Shown here: in pieces, positions 26,341-33,414 of the stretch
Numbering within the stretch: the stretch's first letter is position 1
How the letters are laid out: each line of letters begins with the position of its first letter
DNA from: Thalassobaculum litoreum DSM 18839
GTDB taxonomy: Bacteria; Pseudomonadota; Alphaproteobacteria; Thalassobaculales; Thalassobaculaceae
Direction: 5' to 3'
Assembly: GCF_900102465.1 (NCBI RefSeq)
Contig: NZ_FNBW01000001.1
Span: forward strand, 124,557 to 188,556
DNA: 64,000 bases
Translations under genes and position numbers: made by a program
The notes under the pieces: model-generated
Databases searched by the model: none
Told to the model about the DNA's origin: nothing
Seen by the model: the letters and a program-made list of their open reading frames with translations, nothing else

Positions 26341-27238
26341 GCGTGCCGACGCCGCCCTGCTGCCCGGCTTCAGGCGCGTGCCTGTCCAGACCGCAGAGGG
26401 GCAGATCATGGCGCTGGTCGGCGGCGGGGGGCCGCCGGTTCTGATGCTGCATGGCGATCCGCAGACCCATCTCTGCTGGCACCTGATCGCCCCGTGGCTG
26501 ACGGACCGATTCACCGTCGTGTTGACCGACCTGAGAGGGCGCGGCGAGTCCCATATGCCGGGCGTGACGTCGGGCCACGCGGCCTATTCGAAGCGCCGGA
26601 TGGCGGCGGAGCAGCACCAGGTCATGGTGGCGCTGGGCTTCGAACGATACCGGCTGGTCGCTCATGACCGCGGCGCGCGGGTCGCGACACGGTTGGCGCT
26701 GGACCATCCGGAGGCGGTGGAGCGGCTCTGCGTGATGGATATCGTGCCGGCGCTGGATCTCTACGACCGGGTCACGGCCGAGGCGGCGCAGGACTATTTC
26801 TACTTCTTCTTCCTCACCCAGCCGCACCCGCGGCCGGAGCACTGGATCGCCGGCGATGCGGACGGCTTCCTGCGCGACCTTCTCTGCGGGCTTGGCAGCG
26901 AGGCACCCCACTATGCCGACGAGGCTCTGGCGCTGTATCTCGAGATGGCTGCCCGGCCGGACTCGGTGACGGCCATGTGCGAGTGCTTCCGGGCCGGAAT
27001 CGCCTGCGACACGACCGACGATCGTGAAAGCCGTGACCGGGGTGATCGGATCGACTGCCCGACCCTGGTGATCTGGGGCGAGAACGGCGTGATCGGGCGG
27101 CACTACGATATCCCGGGGATCTGGCGGCAATGGGCCTCCAAGCCCGAGTTCCTGCCGGTCCCGTCCGGGCACTTCGTCCCCGAGGAGGCGCCGGACGCGG
27201 TCCTCGACCGGCTCAGGCCGTTTCTGCTGGCGGCCTGA
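26327..27238 (+). CDS. Alpha/beta hydrolase, haloacetate dehalogenase-like
   Basis: A 303-residue alpha/beta hydrolase closest in pattern to fluoroacetate/haloacetate dehalogenases. The oxyanion region is LMLHGDPQTHLCWHLIAPW, the nucleophile elbow is VAHDRGARVATRLALDHPE (Asp nucleophile, Arg next to it), then DIVPALDLYD and a YFYFFFLTQPHPRPE segment like the cap of that family. The base His is in SGHFVPEE. These features predict an SN2 attack on a carbon-halogen bond, although epoxide hydrolases also share the Asp elbow. It overlaps the ArsR gene by 14 bases, so expression is probably induced by its substrate. Confidence 0.85.
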   Translation: MTPFERADAALLPGFRRVPVQTAEGQIMALVGGGGPPVLMLHGDPQTHLCWHLIAPWLTDRFTVVLTDLRGRGESHMPGVTSGHAAYSKRRMAAEQHQVMVALGFERYRLVAHDRGARVATRLALDHPEAVERLCVMDIVPALDLYDRVTAEAAQDYFYFFFLTQPHPRPEHWIAGDADGFLRDLLCGLGSEAPHYADEALALYLEMAARPDSVTAMCECFRAGIACDTTDDRESRDRGDRIDCPTLVIWGENGVIGRHYDIPGIWRQWASKPEFLPVPSGHFVPEEAPDAVLDRLRPFLLAA

Positions 27239-27252
27239 CCGGGGAAAGGATT

Positions 27253-27277
27253 GGGCGCCCGATCCGATCGGACGCCC
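27253..27277. terminator. Hairpin between convergent hydrolase and typA
   Basis: GGGCGCCCGAT, loop CCG, ATCGGACGCCC forms an 11-pair stem with one mismatch. It has no T-tract. Its place between convergent stops (27238 and 27285) suggests two-way termination. Confidence 0.45.
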
Positions 27278-27284
27278 CGTTACC

Positions 27285-29114
27285 TCAGGCGCTCTGCTGG
27301 ACGCTCTTCTTCAGCATGCGCTTGCGCTCGTGCGGGTCGAGATACCGCTTGCGCAGGCGGATGCTCTTTGGCGTGACCTCGACCAGCTCGTCGTCCTCGA
27401 TATAGGCGATGGCCCTTTCCAGGGTCATGCGGATCGGCGGGGTCAGGTCGACGTTCTCGTCCTTGCCGGAGGCGCGGAAGTTGGTGAGCTGCTTCGATTT
27501 CAGCGGGTTCACCTCGAGGTCCTGGCCCTTGTTGTGCTCGCCCAGGACCATGCCGGAATAGACCTTGTCGCCCGGCGAGACCATCAGCGGGCCGCGGTCC
27601 TCCAGGTTCTGCAGGGCATAGGCCATGGCCTCGCCCTGTTCCATGGAGACCATGACGCCGGCGCGGCGGCCGGGGATCGGGCCCTTGTAGGGCGCGTAGC
27701 CCTGGAACACCCGGTTCATGATGCCGGTGCCGCGGGTCGCGGTCAGGAACTCGCCGTGATAGCCGATCAGGCCACGCGCCGGCGCACTGAACACCAGCCG
27801 CTGCTTGCCGCCGCCGGACGGCTTCATCTCGAGCAACTCGCCCTTACGGATGGTGATCGCCTCGATCACCGCGCCGGAGAACTCCTCGTCCACGTCGACG
27901 AAGACCTCGTCGATCGGCTCCTGGCGCTGGCCGGTCTCCGGATCGGTCTTCAGCAGCACGCGCGGCCGGCTGATCGACAGCTCGAAGCCCTCACGGCGCA
28001 TCTGCTCGATCAGCACCGCAAGCTGAAGCTCGCCGCGGCCGGCGACTTCGAAAGCGTCCTTGTCCTCGGTTTCCTGCACCCGGATGGCGACATTGCCCTC
28101 GGCCTCGCGGAACAGACGGTCGCGGATCAGGCGGGAGGTGACCTTCTCGCCCTCGCGGCCGGACAGCGGGCTGTCGTTCACCGCGAAGGTGACGGCGATG
28201 GTCGACGGATCGATCGGGTTGGCGGGCAGGGGGGCCGCCACTTCCGGCGCGCAGAGCGTGTCGGCGACGGTGGCCTCCGAGAAGCCGGCCAGGGCGACGA
28301 TGTCGCCGGCCGAGGCCTCGTCCAGCGGCGTGCGCTCCAGGCCCCGGAAGGACAGGATCTTCGACACGCGGGCCCGCTCCAGCTCCTTGCCGTCGCGCGA
28401 CAGAGCCTTCAGGCTGGTGTTCGGCTTGATCCGGCCGGACTGGATGCGACCGGTCAGGATACGGCCGAGATACGGGTCGGCCTCGACGGTCGTGGCCAGC
28501 ATCGAGAACGGCTCGTCCGGCTGCACGGTCGGCTCCGGAACATGGGCGACGATCCGCTCGAACAGGACCGCCATGTCGGTGCCCTTCTCGTCCGGGGTCT
28601 CCGACGCCCAGCCCATCTTGGCCGAGGCGAAAATGGTCGGGAAGTCGAGCTGGTGCTCGTCGGCGCCGAGCGCGCTGAACAGGTCGAACACCTCGTCCTG
28701 GACCTCGTAGGCGCGCTGCTCGGGCTTGTCGACCTTGTTGACCACGACGATCGGGCGCAGGCCCAGGGCCAGCGCCTTGCCGAGCACGAACTTGGTCTGC
28801 GGCATCGGGCCTTCCGAGGCGTCGACCAGCAGCAGGGCGCCGTCGACCATGGTCAGGATGCGTTCCACCTCGCCGCCGAAATCGGCGTGGCCCGGCGTGT
28901 CGACGATGTTGACCCGCGTGCCCTTCCAGTCGACGGAGGTGCACTTAGCGAGAATGGTGATGCCACGCTCGCGTTCGATGTCGTTGCTGTCCATCATCCG
29001 CTCAGCGGTCTGCTGGTTTTCGCGGAAGGTACCGGACTGTTTCAGCAGGACGTCGACGAGGGTTGTCTTGCCATGATCGACGTGCGCGATGATCGCGATA
29101 TTGCGGAGCGACAT
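27285..29114 (-). CDS. typA: Translational GTPase TypA/BipA
   Basis: A 609-residue ribosome-associated GTPase. G1 is [15 protein letters not shown], switch [10 protein letters not shown]3 [12 protein letters not shown]4 NKVDK and G5 SAKMG. The C-terminal domain contains [20 protein letters not shown] and the EF-G-like fold, ending in [16 protein letters not shown]. It assists 50S assembly and growth under stress. ATG 29114 matches the conserved [16 protein letters not shown] start; an in-frame GTG at 29129 is less likely. It is preceded by its own upstream region after the 5-oxoproline locus. Confidence 0.97.
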   Translation of the reverse strand: MSLRNIAIIAHVDHGKTTLVDVLLKQSGTFRENQQTAERMMDSNDIERERGITILAKCTSVDWKGTRVNIVDTPGHADFGGEVERILTMVDGALLLVDASEGPMPQTKFVLGKALALGLRPIVVVNKVDKPEQRAYEVQDEVFDLFSALGADEHQLDFPTIFASAKMGWASETPDEKGTDMAVLFERIVAHVPEPTVQPDEPFSMLATTVEADPYLGRILTGRIQSGRIKPNTSLKALSRDGKELERARVSKILSFRGLERTPLDEASAGDIVALAGFSEATVADTLCAPEVAAPLPANPIDPSTIAVTFAVNDSPLSGREGEKVTSRLIRDRLFREAEGNVAIRVQETEDKDAFEVAGRGELQLAVLIEQMRREGFELSISRPRVLLKTDPETGQRQEPIDEVFVDVDEEFSGAVIEAITIRKGELLEMKPSGGGKQRLVFSAPARGLIGYHGEFLTATRGTGIMNRVFQGYAPYKGPIPGRRAGVMVSMEQGEAMAYALQNLEDRGPLMVSPGDKVYSGMVLGEHNKGQDLEVNPLKSKQLTNFRASGKDENVDLTPPIRMTLERAIAYIEDDELVEVTPKSIRLRKRYLDPHERKRMLKKSVQQSA

Positions 29115-29144
29115 TTTGGGGGCCACCAACGTTGGGATGGCCGG

Positions 29145-29172
29145 AAAATAGCGATCTTTTGTTGCACTGCAA
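29145..29172 (-). promoter_or_regulatory. Possible typA promoter
   Basis: On the minus strand TTGCAG (29172-29167) and TATTTT (29150-29145) stand 16 bases apart, in a locally AT-rich stretch upstream of typA. The -35 box coincides with an 11-base palindrome TTGCACTGCAA (29162-29172). The match to the sigma-70 consensus is partial. Confidence 0.3.
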
Positions 29173-29229
29173 GATTTACTGACGACTATATAGAAGAATT
29201 ACCCGCAGTGTGTCATTTGCAGCGGGGTG

Positions 29230-29260
29230 GCCGCGACGGTCAAACCCCAACCGTCGCGGC
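29230..29260 (-). terminator. Hairpin after the pxpA/M24 operon
   Basis: GCCGCGACGGT (29230-29240) and ACCGTCGCGGC (29250-29260) are a perfect 11-base inverted repeat with a nine-base loop. It starts ten bases beyond the M24-gene stop and ahead of typA. There is no T-run. Confidence 0.6.
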
Positions 29261-29269
29261 GGTTTAGCC

Positions 29270-30448
29270 TCAATCCTTGACCACCATCGGCCGCGGGAAG
29301 TCGTAGAAGCATTCCGCGCCCTTTTCGGTAATCAGGAAGCATTCCGAGATCTCGATGCCGCAATCGTCGAGCATCAGACCGGGAATCATGTGGAAGGTCA
29401 TGTTCGGCTGGATCACCGTCGTGTCGCCCGGACGCAGGCTCATGGTGTGCTCGCCCCAGTCCGGCGGGTAGTTCAGACCGACCGAGTAGCCGATCCGGCT
29501 CTCCTTCTCGAACCCGGACTTCGCCAGTTCCCGGCGCCAGGCGGCCTCGACCTCCTCGCAGGTCGCCCCGGGCCTGGCGGCGTCCAGGGCGGCGGCGATG
29601 CCGTCGCAGATCGTCGCACTGGCGTCGGCCAGTTTCTGCGGCGGCTTGCCCAGGGAGACCGTGCGGGCCATCGGGCAGTGGTAGCGTCGGCGCACGCCGG
29701 CCAGCTCCAGGATCGTCGCCTCGCCGGACTTGAACGGCGCGTCCGACCAGGTCAGGTGCGGGGTCGAGGCGCCGATGCCCGAGGGCAGCATCGGCACGAT
29801 GGCGGGATAGTCGCCGCCGATCCCGTCGACGCCACGGATCGCGGTGTCGTAGATCCGCGCCACCGCATCGCATTGGCGCACGCCGGGCTGCACCGCCTCG
29901 ATGCCGACCCGCATGGTCTCGGCGATGATCTTGGCCGCCTCGCGCATATAGGCGAGTTCGGCCGGCGACTTGATCGACCGGACCCAGTTCACGACGTTGT
30001 TGCCGTTGGCGAAGCGGGCGTTGGGCAGGCCCTTCCTGATGTGCTCGTAGGCCATCGGCGAGAAGTAGTAGCTGTCCATCTCCAGCCCGACGGTGCCACC
30101 GTTTATGCTGCGGCGCCCCATCTCCTCGGCCACCCAGTCCATGGGATGTCGGTCCGGTTGCTGCACGTAGTGGTCCGGGAAACCCAGGATGTTCTCGTGG
30201 CGCAGATGGGTGGTGACCTTGCCGGCATTGGCGTCCATGCCGCGCACGATCAGCACCGGTTCGTCCAGCGTCAGCGCCACCAGCAGGCATTGCGGCGTGT
30301 AGAACGACCAACCGTCATAGCCGGTCAGGTAGCACATGTTGGCCGGCTCGGTGACGACCAGCGTGTCGATGCCCGCCTTCTCCATGGAGCGCCGGACGGC
30401 GTCCTGACGGGCGGTGTACTCGGCGTGGGAGAAGGCGGGTGAGGTCAT
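29270..30448 (-). CDS. M24 creatinase-fold hydrolase, DoeA (ectoine hydrolase)-like
   Basis: A 392-residue pita-bread-fold (M24) protein. Several blocks match ectoine hydrolase DoeA as I remember it: TEPANMCYLTGYDGWSFYTP, PDHYVQQPDRHPMDW, VDGIGGDYPAIVPMLPSG and STPHLTWSD. The canonical metal-ligand motif of M24 peptidases (DxGxxxxGYxxDxTRT) reads ELAGVRRRYHCPMART. Both aspartates are therefore replaced, as in metal-free creatinase-type hydrolases. This argues against a proline peptidase and for C-N hydrolysis of a small cyclic or amidino compound. It starts three bases after the pxpA stop, so the two are cotranscribed. No doeB/C/D/X genes are visible, so ectoine itself may not be the substrate. 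Confidence 0.82.
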   Translation of the reverse strand: MTSPAFSHAEYTARQDAVRRSMEKAGIDTLVVTEPANMCYLTGYDGWSFYTPQCLLVALTLDEPVLIVRGMDANAGKVTTHLRHENILGFPDHYVQQPDRHPMDWVAEEMGRRSINGGTVGLEMDSYYFSPMAYEHIRKGLPNARFANGNNVVNWVRSIKSPAELAYMREAAKIIAETMRVGIEAVQPGVRQCDAVARIYDTAIRGVDGIGGDYPAIVPMLPSGIGASTPHLTWSDAPFKSGEATILELAGVRRRYHCPMARTVSLGKPPQKLADASATICDGIAAALDAARPGATCEEVEAAWRRELAKSGFEKESRIGYSVGLNYPPDWGEHTMSLRPGDTTVIQPNMTFHMIPGLMLDDCGIEISECFLITEKGAECFYDFPRPMVVKD

Positions 30449-30451
30449 GGG

Positions 30452-31228
30452 TCAGCCAAGCTCCATCTCGGGGAGGGGAACGATGTCGATGCCGGCGGCC
30501 TCGATGCCGGCGCGAACCTTGGTGGCGACGGCGACCGCGGTCGGTCCGTCGCCATGGACGCAGATGCTGTGCACCACCGCCGGCACATGCTTTCCGGAGG
30601 TGGAGACGATCTCCTGGTTCTGGATCATGTGAATGATCCGCTCCGCCGCCTCGTCCGGGTCGTGGACCATGGCATTGGGCTGGCTGCGCGGGGTCAGATT
30701 GCCGTCGTCGTCATAGGTGCGGTCGGCGAAGACCTCCGAGGCGAAGGTCAGGCCCATGTCCTGGGCGACCTCGATCATCTTGCAGCCGGTCGGGGCGAGG
30801 AAGATCAGCGAGGGATCGACCGCCTTGATCGCCCGGCCGATGGCCTGGGCCCAGTCCAGCTCGACGGCGCAGATGTTGCCCAGCGCGCCATGGGTCTTCA
30901 CATGGGTCACCTTCATGCCGTTGGCCGCCGCCATGCCCTGCAGCGCGCCGATCTGGTAGCAGACCATCCGCTCCACATCGTCGGTCGCCATCTGGATCTT
31001 GCGGCGGCCGAAGCCCCAGAGGTCGTTGAAGCCCGGATGGGCGCCGACGGACACGCCGCGCTCCTTGGACTGCTTGCAGACCCGGTCCATCACGTTCCAG
31101 TCGCCGCCGTGGAAACCGCAGGCAACATTGGCCGATTTGATGATCTTCAGCATCTCGGTGTCGTTGCCGATGTCGTAATCGCCGAAACCTTCACCCATAT
31201 CGGCGTTCAAATTGACCTTGCGAGCCAT
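30452..31228 (-). CDS. pxpA: 5-oxoprolinase subunit PxpA (LamB/YcsF)
   Basis: A 258-residue LamB/YcsF protein. NLNADMGEGFGDYDIGND, SANVACGFHGGDW, VSVGAHPGFNDLWGFGRR, HVKTHGALGN, EVFADRTYDDDGNLTPR and HSICVHGDGPTAV are all family signatures. With PxpB and PxpC it forms the ATP-dependent 5-oxoprolinase that opens pyroglutamate to glutamate. Unusually it is encoded away from pxpBC, on the opposite strand across a 63-base promoter region, and is coupled to a DoeA-like gene. ATG 31228 matches the conserved start. Confidence 0.95.
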   Translation of the reverse strand: MARKVNLNADMGEGFGDYDIGNDTEMLKIIKSANVACGFHGGDWNVMDRVCKQSKERGVSVGAHPGFNDLWGFGRRKIQMATDDVERMVCYQIGALQGMAAANGMKVTHVKTHGALGNICAVELDWAQAIGRAIKAVDPSLIFLAPTGCKMIEVAQDMGLTFASEVFADRTYDDDGNLTPRSQPNAMVHDPDEAAERIIHMIQNQEIVSTSGKHVPAVVHSICVHGDGPTAVAVATKVRAGIEAAGIDIVPLPEMELG

Positions 31229-31291
31229 TGCGACTTCATCCTACGGAGGTGGGAACTGCTCTGAGTAAACACCTCACGAACGGACAGGTCC
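31229..31291. promoter_or_regulatory. Divergent promoter region pxpA / pxpB
   Basis: Only 63 bases separate two divergent start codons, so both promoters and any operator must overlap here or extend into the genes. A near-palindromic CGGAGGTG...CACCTCACG pair (GAGGTG / CACCTC, 31244-31249 and 31270-31275) is present. No clear -35/-10 pair is visible. Confidence 0.4.
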
Positions 31292-32059
31292 ATGCCTCCA
31301 GCCACGGCAGACGAAACGTCAAAGGCCCCGCGCTTCCTGGCGGCGGGCGATACGGCCGTGGTGGTCGAGTTCGGCACGGTCGTCGACCGGGCGATCAACC
31401 GACGCGTGACCAGCCTCGGCCGGGCGCTGCGGGCGGCGGAGATGGCGGGCATAGTCGATCTGGTGCCGACCTTCCGCTCGCTGATGGTGCATTACGATCC
31501 GACCGTGGTGCGCCGCGCCGCGATCGAGGACAAGGTCAACGCCCTGCTGCCCGACCTCAGCGACGAGGCGACCGGCGGCCGGCTCTGGCGGGTGCCGACC
31601 CTGTATGGGGGCGAATACGGTCCCGACCTGGCGGACGTCGCCGAGCGGACCGGGATGACGCCGGAAAAGGTCGTGGAGATCCATTCCGGTGGCACCTACG
31701 AGTGCTACATGATGGGGTTCATGCCGGGGTTGGGCTATCTCGGCATCCTGCCGGACGAGCTGGCCCTGCCGCGCCGCACCGAGCCGCGGGTGCGCGTGCC
31801 GGGCGGATCGGTCTCGATCGCCACCAACCTCACCAACATCTATACCAAGGAATCGCCCGGCGGCTGGCACCTGCTGGGTCGCACGCCGATCGAGCTGTTC
31901 GACCTGCGCCGCGACGAGCCGATCCTGCTGAATGCCGGCGACAGCGTGCAGTTCTACGAGATCGACGAGGCCACCTATCGCGAGATGCGCGCCCGCGCCG
32001 ATGAGGGCGATCCGGTGATCGAGCCTCAAGAGATTGACCAGGCGGGAGACGGCGCATGA
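31292..32059 (+). CDS. pxpB: 5-oxoprolinase subunit PxpB (KipI-like)
   Basis: A 255-residue allophanate hydrolase subunit 1/KipI family protein. FLAAGDTAVVVEFG is the N-terminal signature, and MMGFMPGLGYLGILPDEL, RVRVPGGSVSIATNLTNIY and SPGGWHLLGRTPIELF are the cyclophilin-like core of the family. It acts with PxpC and PxpA in ATP-dependent 5-oxoproline cleavage. ATG 31292 follows AGG. Its TGA overlaps the pxpC ATG (ATGA), implying coupled translation. Confidence 0.94.
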   Translation: MPPATADETSKAPRFLAAGDTAVVVEFGTVVDRAINRRVTSLGRALRAAEMAGIVDLVPTFRSLMVHYDPTVVRRAAIEDKVNALLPDLSDEATGGRLWRVPTLYGGEYGPDLADVAERTGMTPEKVVEIHSGGTYECYMMGFMPGLGYLGILPDELALPRRTEPRVRVPGGSVSIATNLTNIYTKESPGGWHLLGRTPIELFDLRRDEPILLNAGDSVQFYEIDEATYREMRARADEGDPVIEPQEIDQAGDGA

Positions 32060-33081
32060 GCGGGCTTCGTGTGGTCGCCGCCGGCTTCGCCCCAACCATC
32101 CAGGATCTGGGGCGACCCCATGTGCAACATCTGGGCGTCCCACCCTCCGGCGCGCTGGACCCGGTGGCCCTGGCCATCGCCAATGCGATGGTCGGCAACC
32201 CGCCGGGGGCCGCCGCGCTGGAGCTGCGGGTGATGGGCCCGACCCTGGAGGTCGAGGCCGACTCCGCTCGCGTCGCCCTGGTCGGCACCGTGGCCGCCCT
32301 GGAGGTGCAGGGCGAGCGGGGCGGGCCGGTGGATTCCAACCGCTCGGTGCGCTTCGGCCGGGGAACCAAGTTCCGGATCGGCGGGCTGTCCGATACCGGC
32401 GTCGCCTATCTCGCCGTGGAGGGCGGGATCGACGTGCCGGAGATCTACGGCTCCCGCGCCACCTATACCCGCTCGCAGATCGGCGGGATCGAGGGCCGGG
32501 CGGTGAAGGACGGCGACCTGCTGCCGCTGGCCCAGGACAGCGTCGGCGAACGCAGCGAGATGAAGTGCCCGAGCCTGGACTGGGCGCGGGTCAGCGGCCC
32601 GATCCGGGTGGTGCTCGGACCGCAGGACGATTTCTTCTCCGACGACAGCATCGCCGGGCTGTTCGCCGAGACCTATACCTGCACGCGCGAGGCCGACCGC
32701 ATGGGCATCCGGCTCGACGGGCCGGCGCTGACGCATGTGAAGGGGCACGACATCGTGTCCGACGGCATCGTCACTGGCGCGATTCAGGTGCCGGGCAACG
32801 GCATGCCGATCCTGCTCCTGGCCGACCACCAGACCACCGGCGGCTACCCGAAGGTCGGCACGGTGATCTCCGCCGACGTGCCGCGGCTGGGCCGGCTGCG
32901 TCCGGGCGACGAGATCTGCTTCGAGCAGGTCTCGGTGGAGGACGCCCAGGCGGCGCGGGCGGAGCTGGAGGCGGCGAGGGCAAAGGTGATCGACCGCTTC
33001 GAGCGGGCGGGTGCCTGGCTCGACGAGGCGGCGCTGTATCGCGAGAACCTCGTCAGCGGCGTTGTCGGTCCGATGGATTGA
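32056..33081 (+). CDS. pxpC: 5-oxoprolinase subunit PxpC (KipA-like, biotin-dependent carboxylase-like)
   Basis: A 341-residue allophanate hydrolase subunit 2/KipA family protein. FAPTIQDLGRPHVQHLGVPPSGALDP is the family N-terminus. YLAVEGGIDVPEIYGSRATY, DRMGIRLDGPAL, GIVTGAIQVPGNGMPILLLADHQTTGGYPKVGTV and LRPGDEICFEQV follow. It partners PxpB; together they activate 5-oxoproline by phosphorylation. The start overlaps the pxpB stop by four bases. It is followed by two palindromic elements and then the convergent PEPC-like gene. Confidence 0.94.
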   Translation: MSGLRVVAAGFAPTIQDLGRPHVQHLGVPPSGALDPVALAIANAMVGNPPGAAALELRVMGPTLEVEADSARVALVGTVAALEVQGERGGPVDSNRSVRFGRGTKFRIGGLSDTGVAYLAVEGGIDVPEIYGSRATYTRSQIGGIEGRAVKDGDLLPLAQDSVGERSEMKCPSLDWARVSGPIRVVLGPQDDFFSDDSIAGLFAETYTCTREADRMGIRLDGPALTHVKGHDIVSDGIVTGAIQVPGNGMPILLLADHQTTGGYPKVGTVISADVPRLGRLRPGDEICFEQVSVEDAQAARAELEAARAKVIDRFERAGAWLDEAALYRENLVSGVVGPMD

Positions 33082-33126
33082 GGGGGCGGGGGGCGTTCTC
33101 GCCTCACCCTCCCACCTCTCTTTCGA

Positions 33127-33225
33127 CACTCTCCGGATTTTTTCCGGGGCGAGCGGATGAGGCAGTACCGAACGACCGAGAGTTCGCGCGTCGGATGTCT
33201 CACCCCGGAATAAATCCGGGGAGTG
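33127..33225. repeat. Palindromic intergenic element, family B, copy 2
   Basis: Left arm CACTCTCCGGATTTTTTCC (from 33127) and right arm ending GGAATAAATCCGGGGAGTG (to 33225) are inverted repeats with two or three mismatches. Same outer CACTCCCCGG / CCGGGGAGTG ends as copy 1 but a different inner core (ATTTATT in place of ACCTGTT). It lies 45 bases after the pxpC stop. Confidence 0.8.
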
Positions 33226-33272
33226 CGGGAGGAGGGAAGCGGGAGCGCTTTCCTCAACCAACTTCCCGTTCC

Positions 33273-33388
33273 CGTCATCCCGGACGACCCCGGACCCGAT
33301 CCGGGGGCGGGCCGGGACCCATGGTCGGGCGCCCGTTACGAGGTCCCGGTCTTCCCCCGGGTCAAGCCCGGGGCCAACCGGGATGACG
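33273..33388. repeat. Palindromic intergenic element, family A, copy 4
   Basis: Arms CGTCATCCCGG (33273-33283) and CCGGGATGACG (33378-33388) are perfect. Inner palindromes CCCCGGACCCGATCCGGGG and CCCGGGTCAAGCCCGGG-like segments lie within. With family B copy 2 it fills nearly all of the 333-base gap 33082-33414; nothing else is seen there. Confidence 0.85.
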
Positions 33389-33414
33389 CAGAAAGAAAAT
33401 GGGTGGTCGGCCGC

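Noticed and set aside
27330-29267. A 645-residue + strand frame
   Set aside because: Antisense to typA, composition-driven, no recognisable motif.
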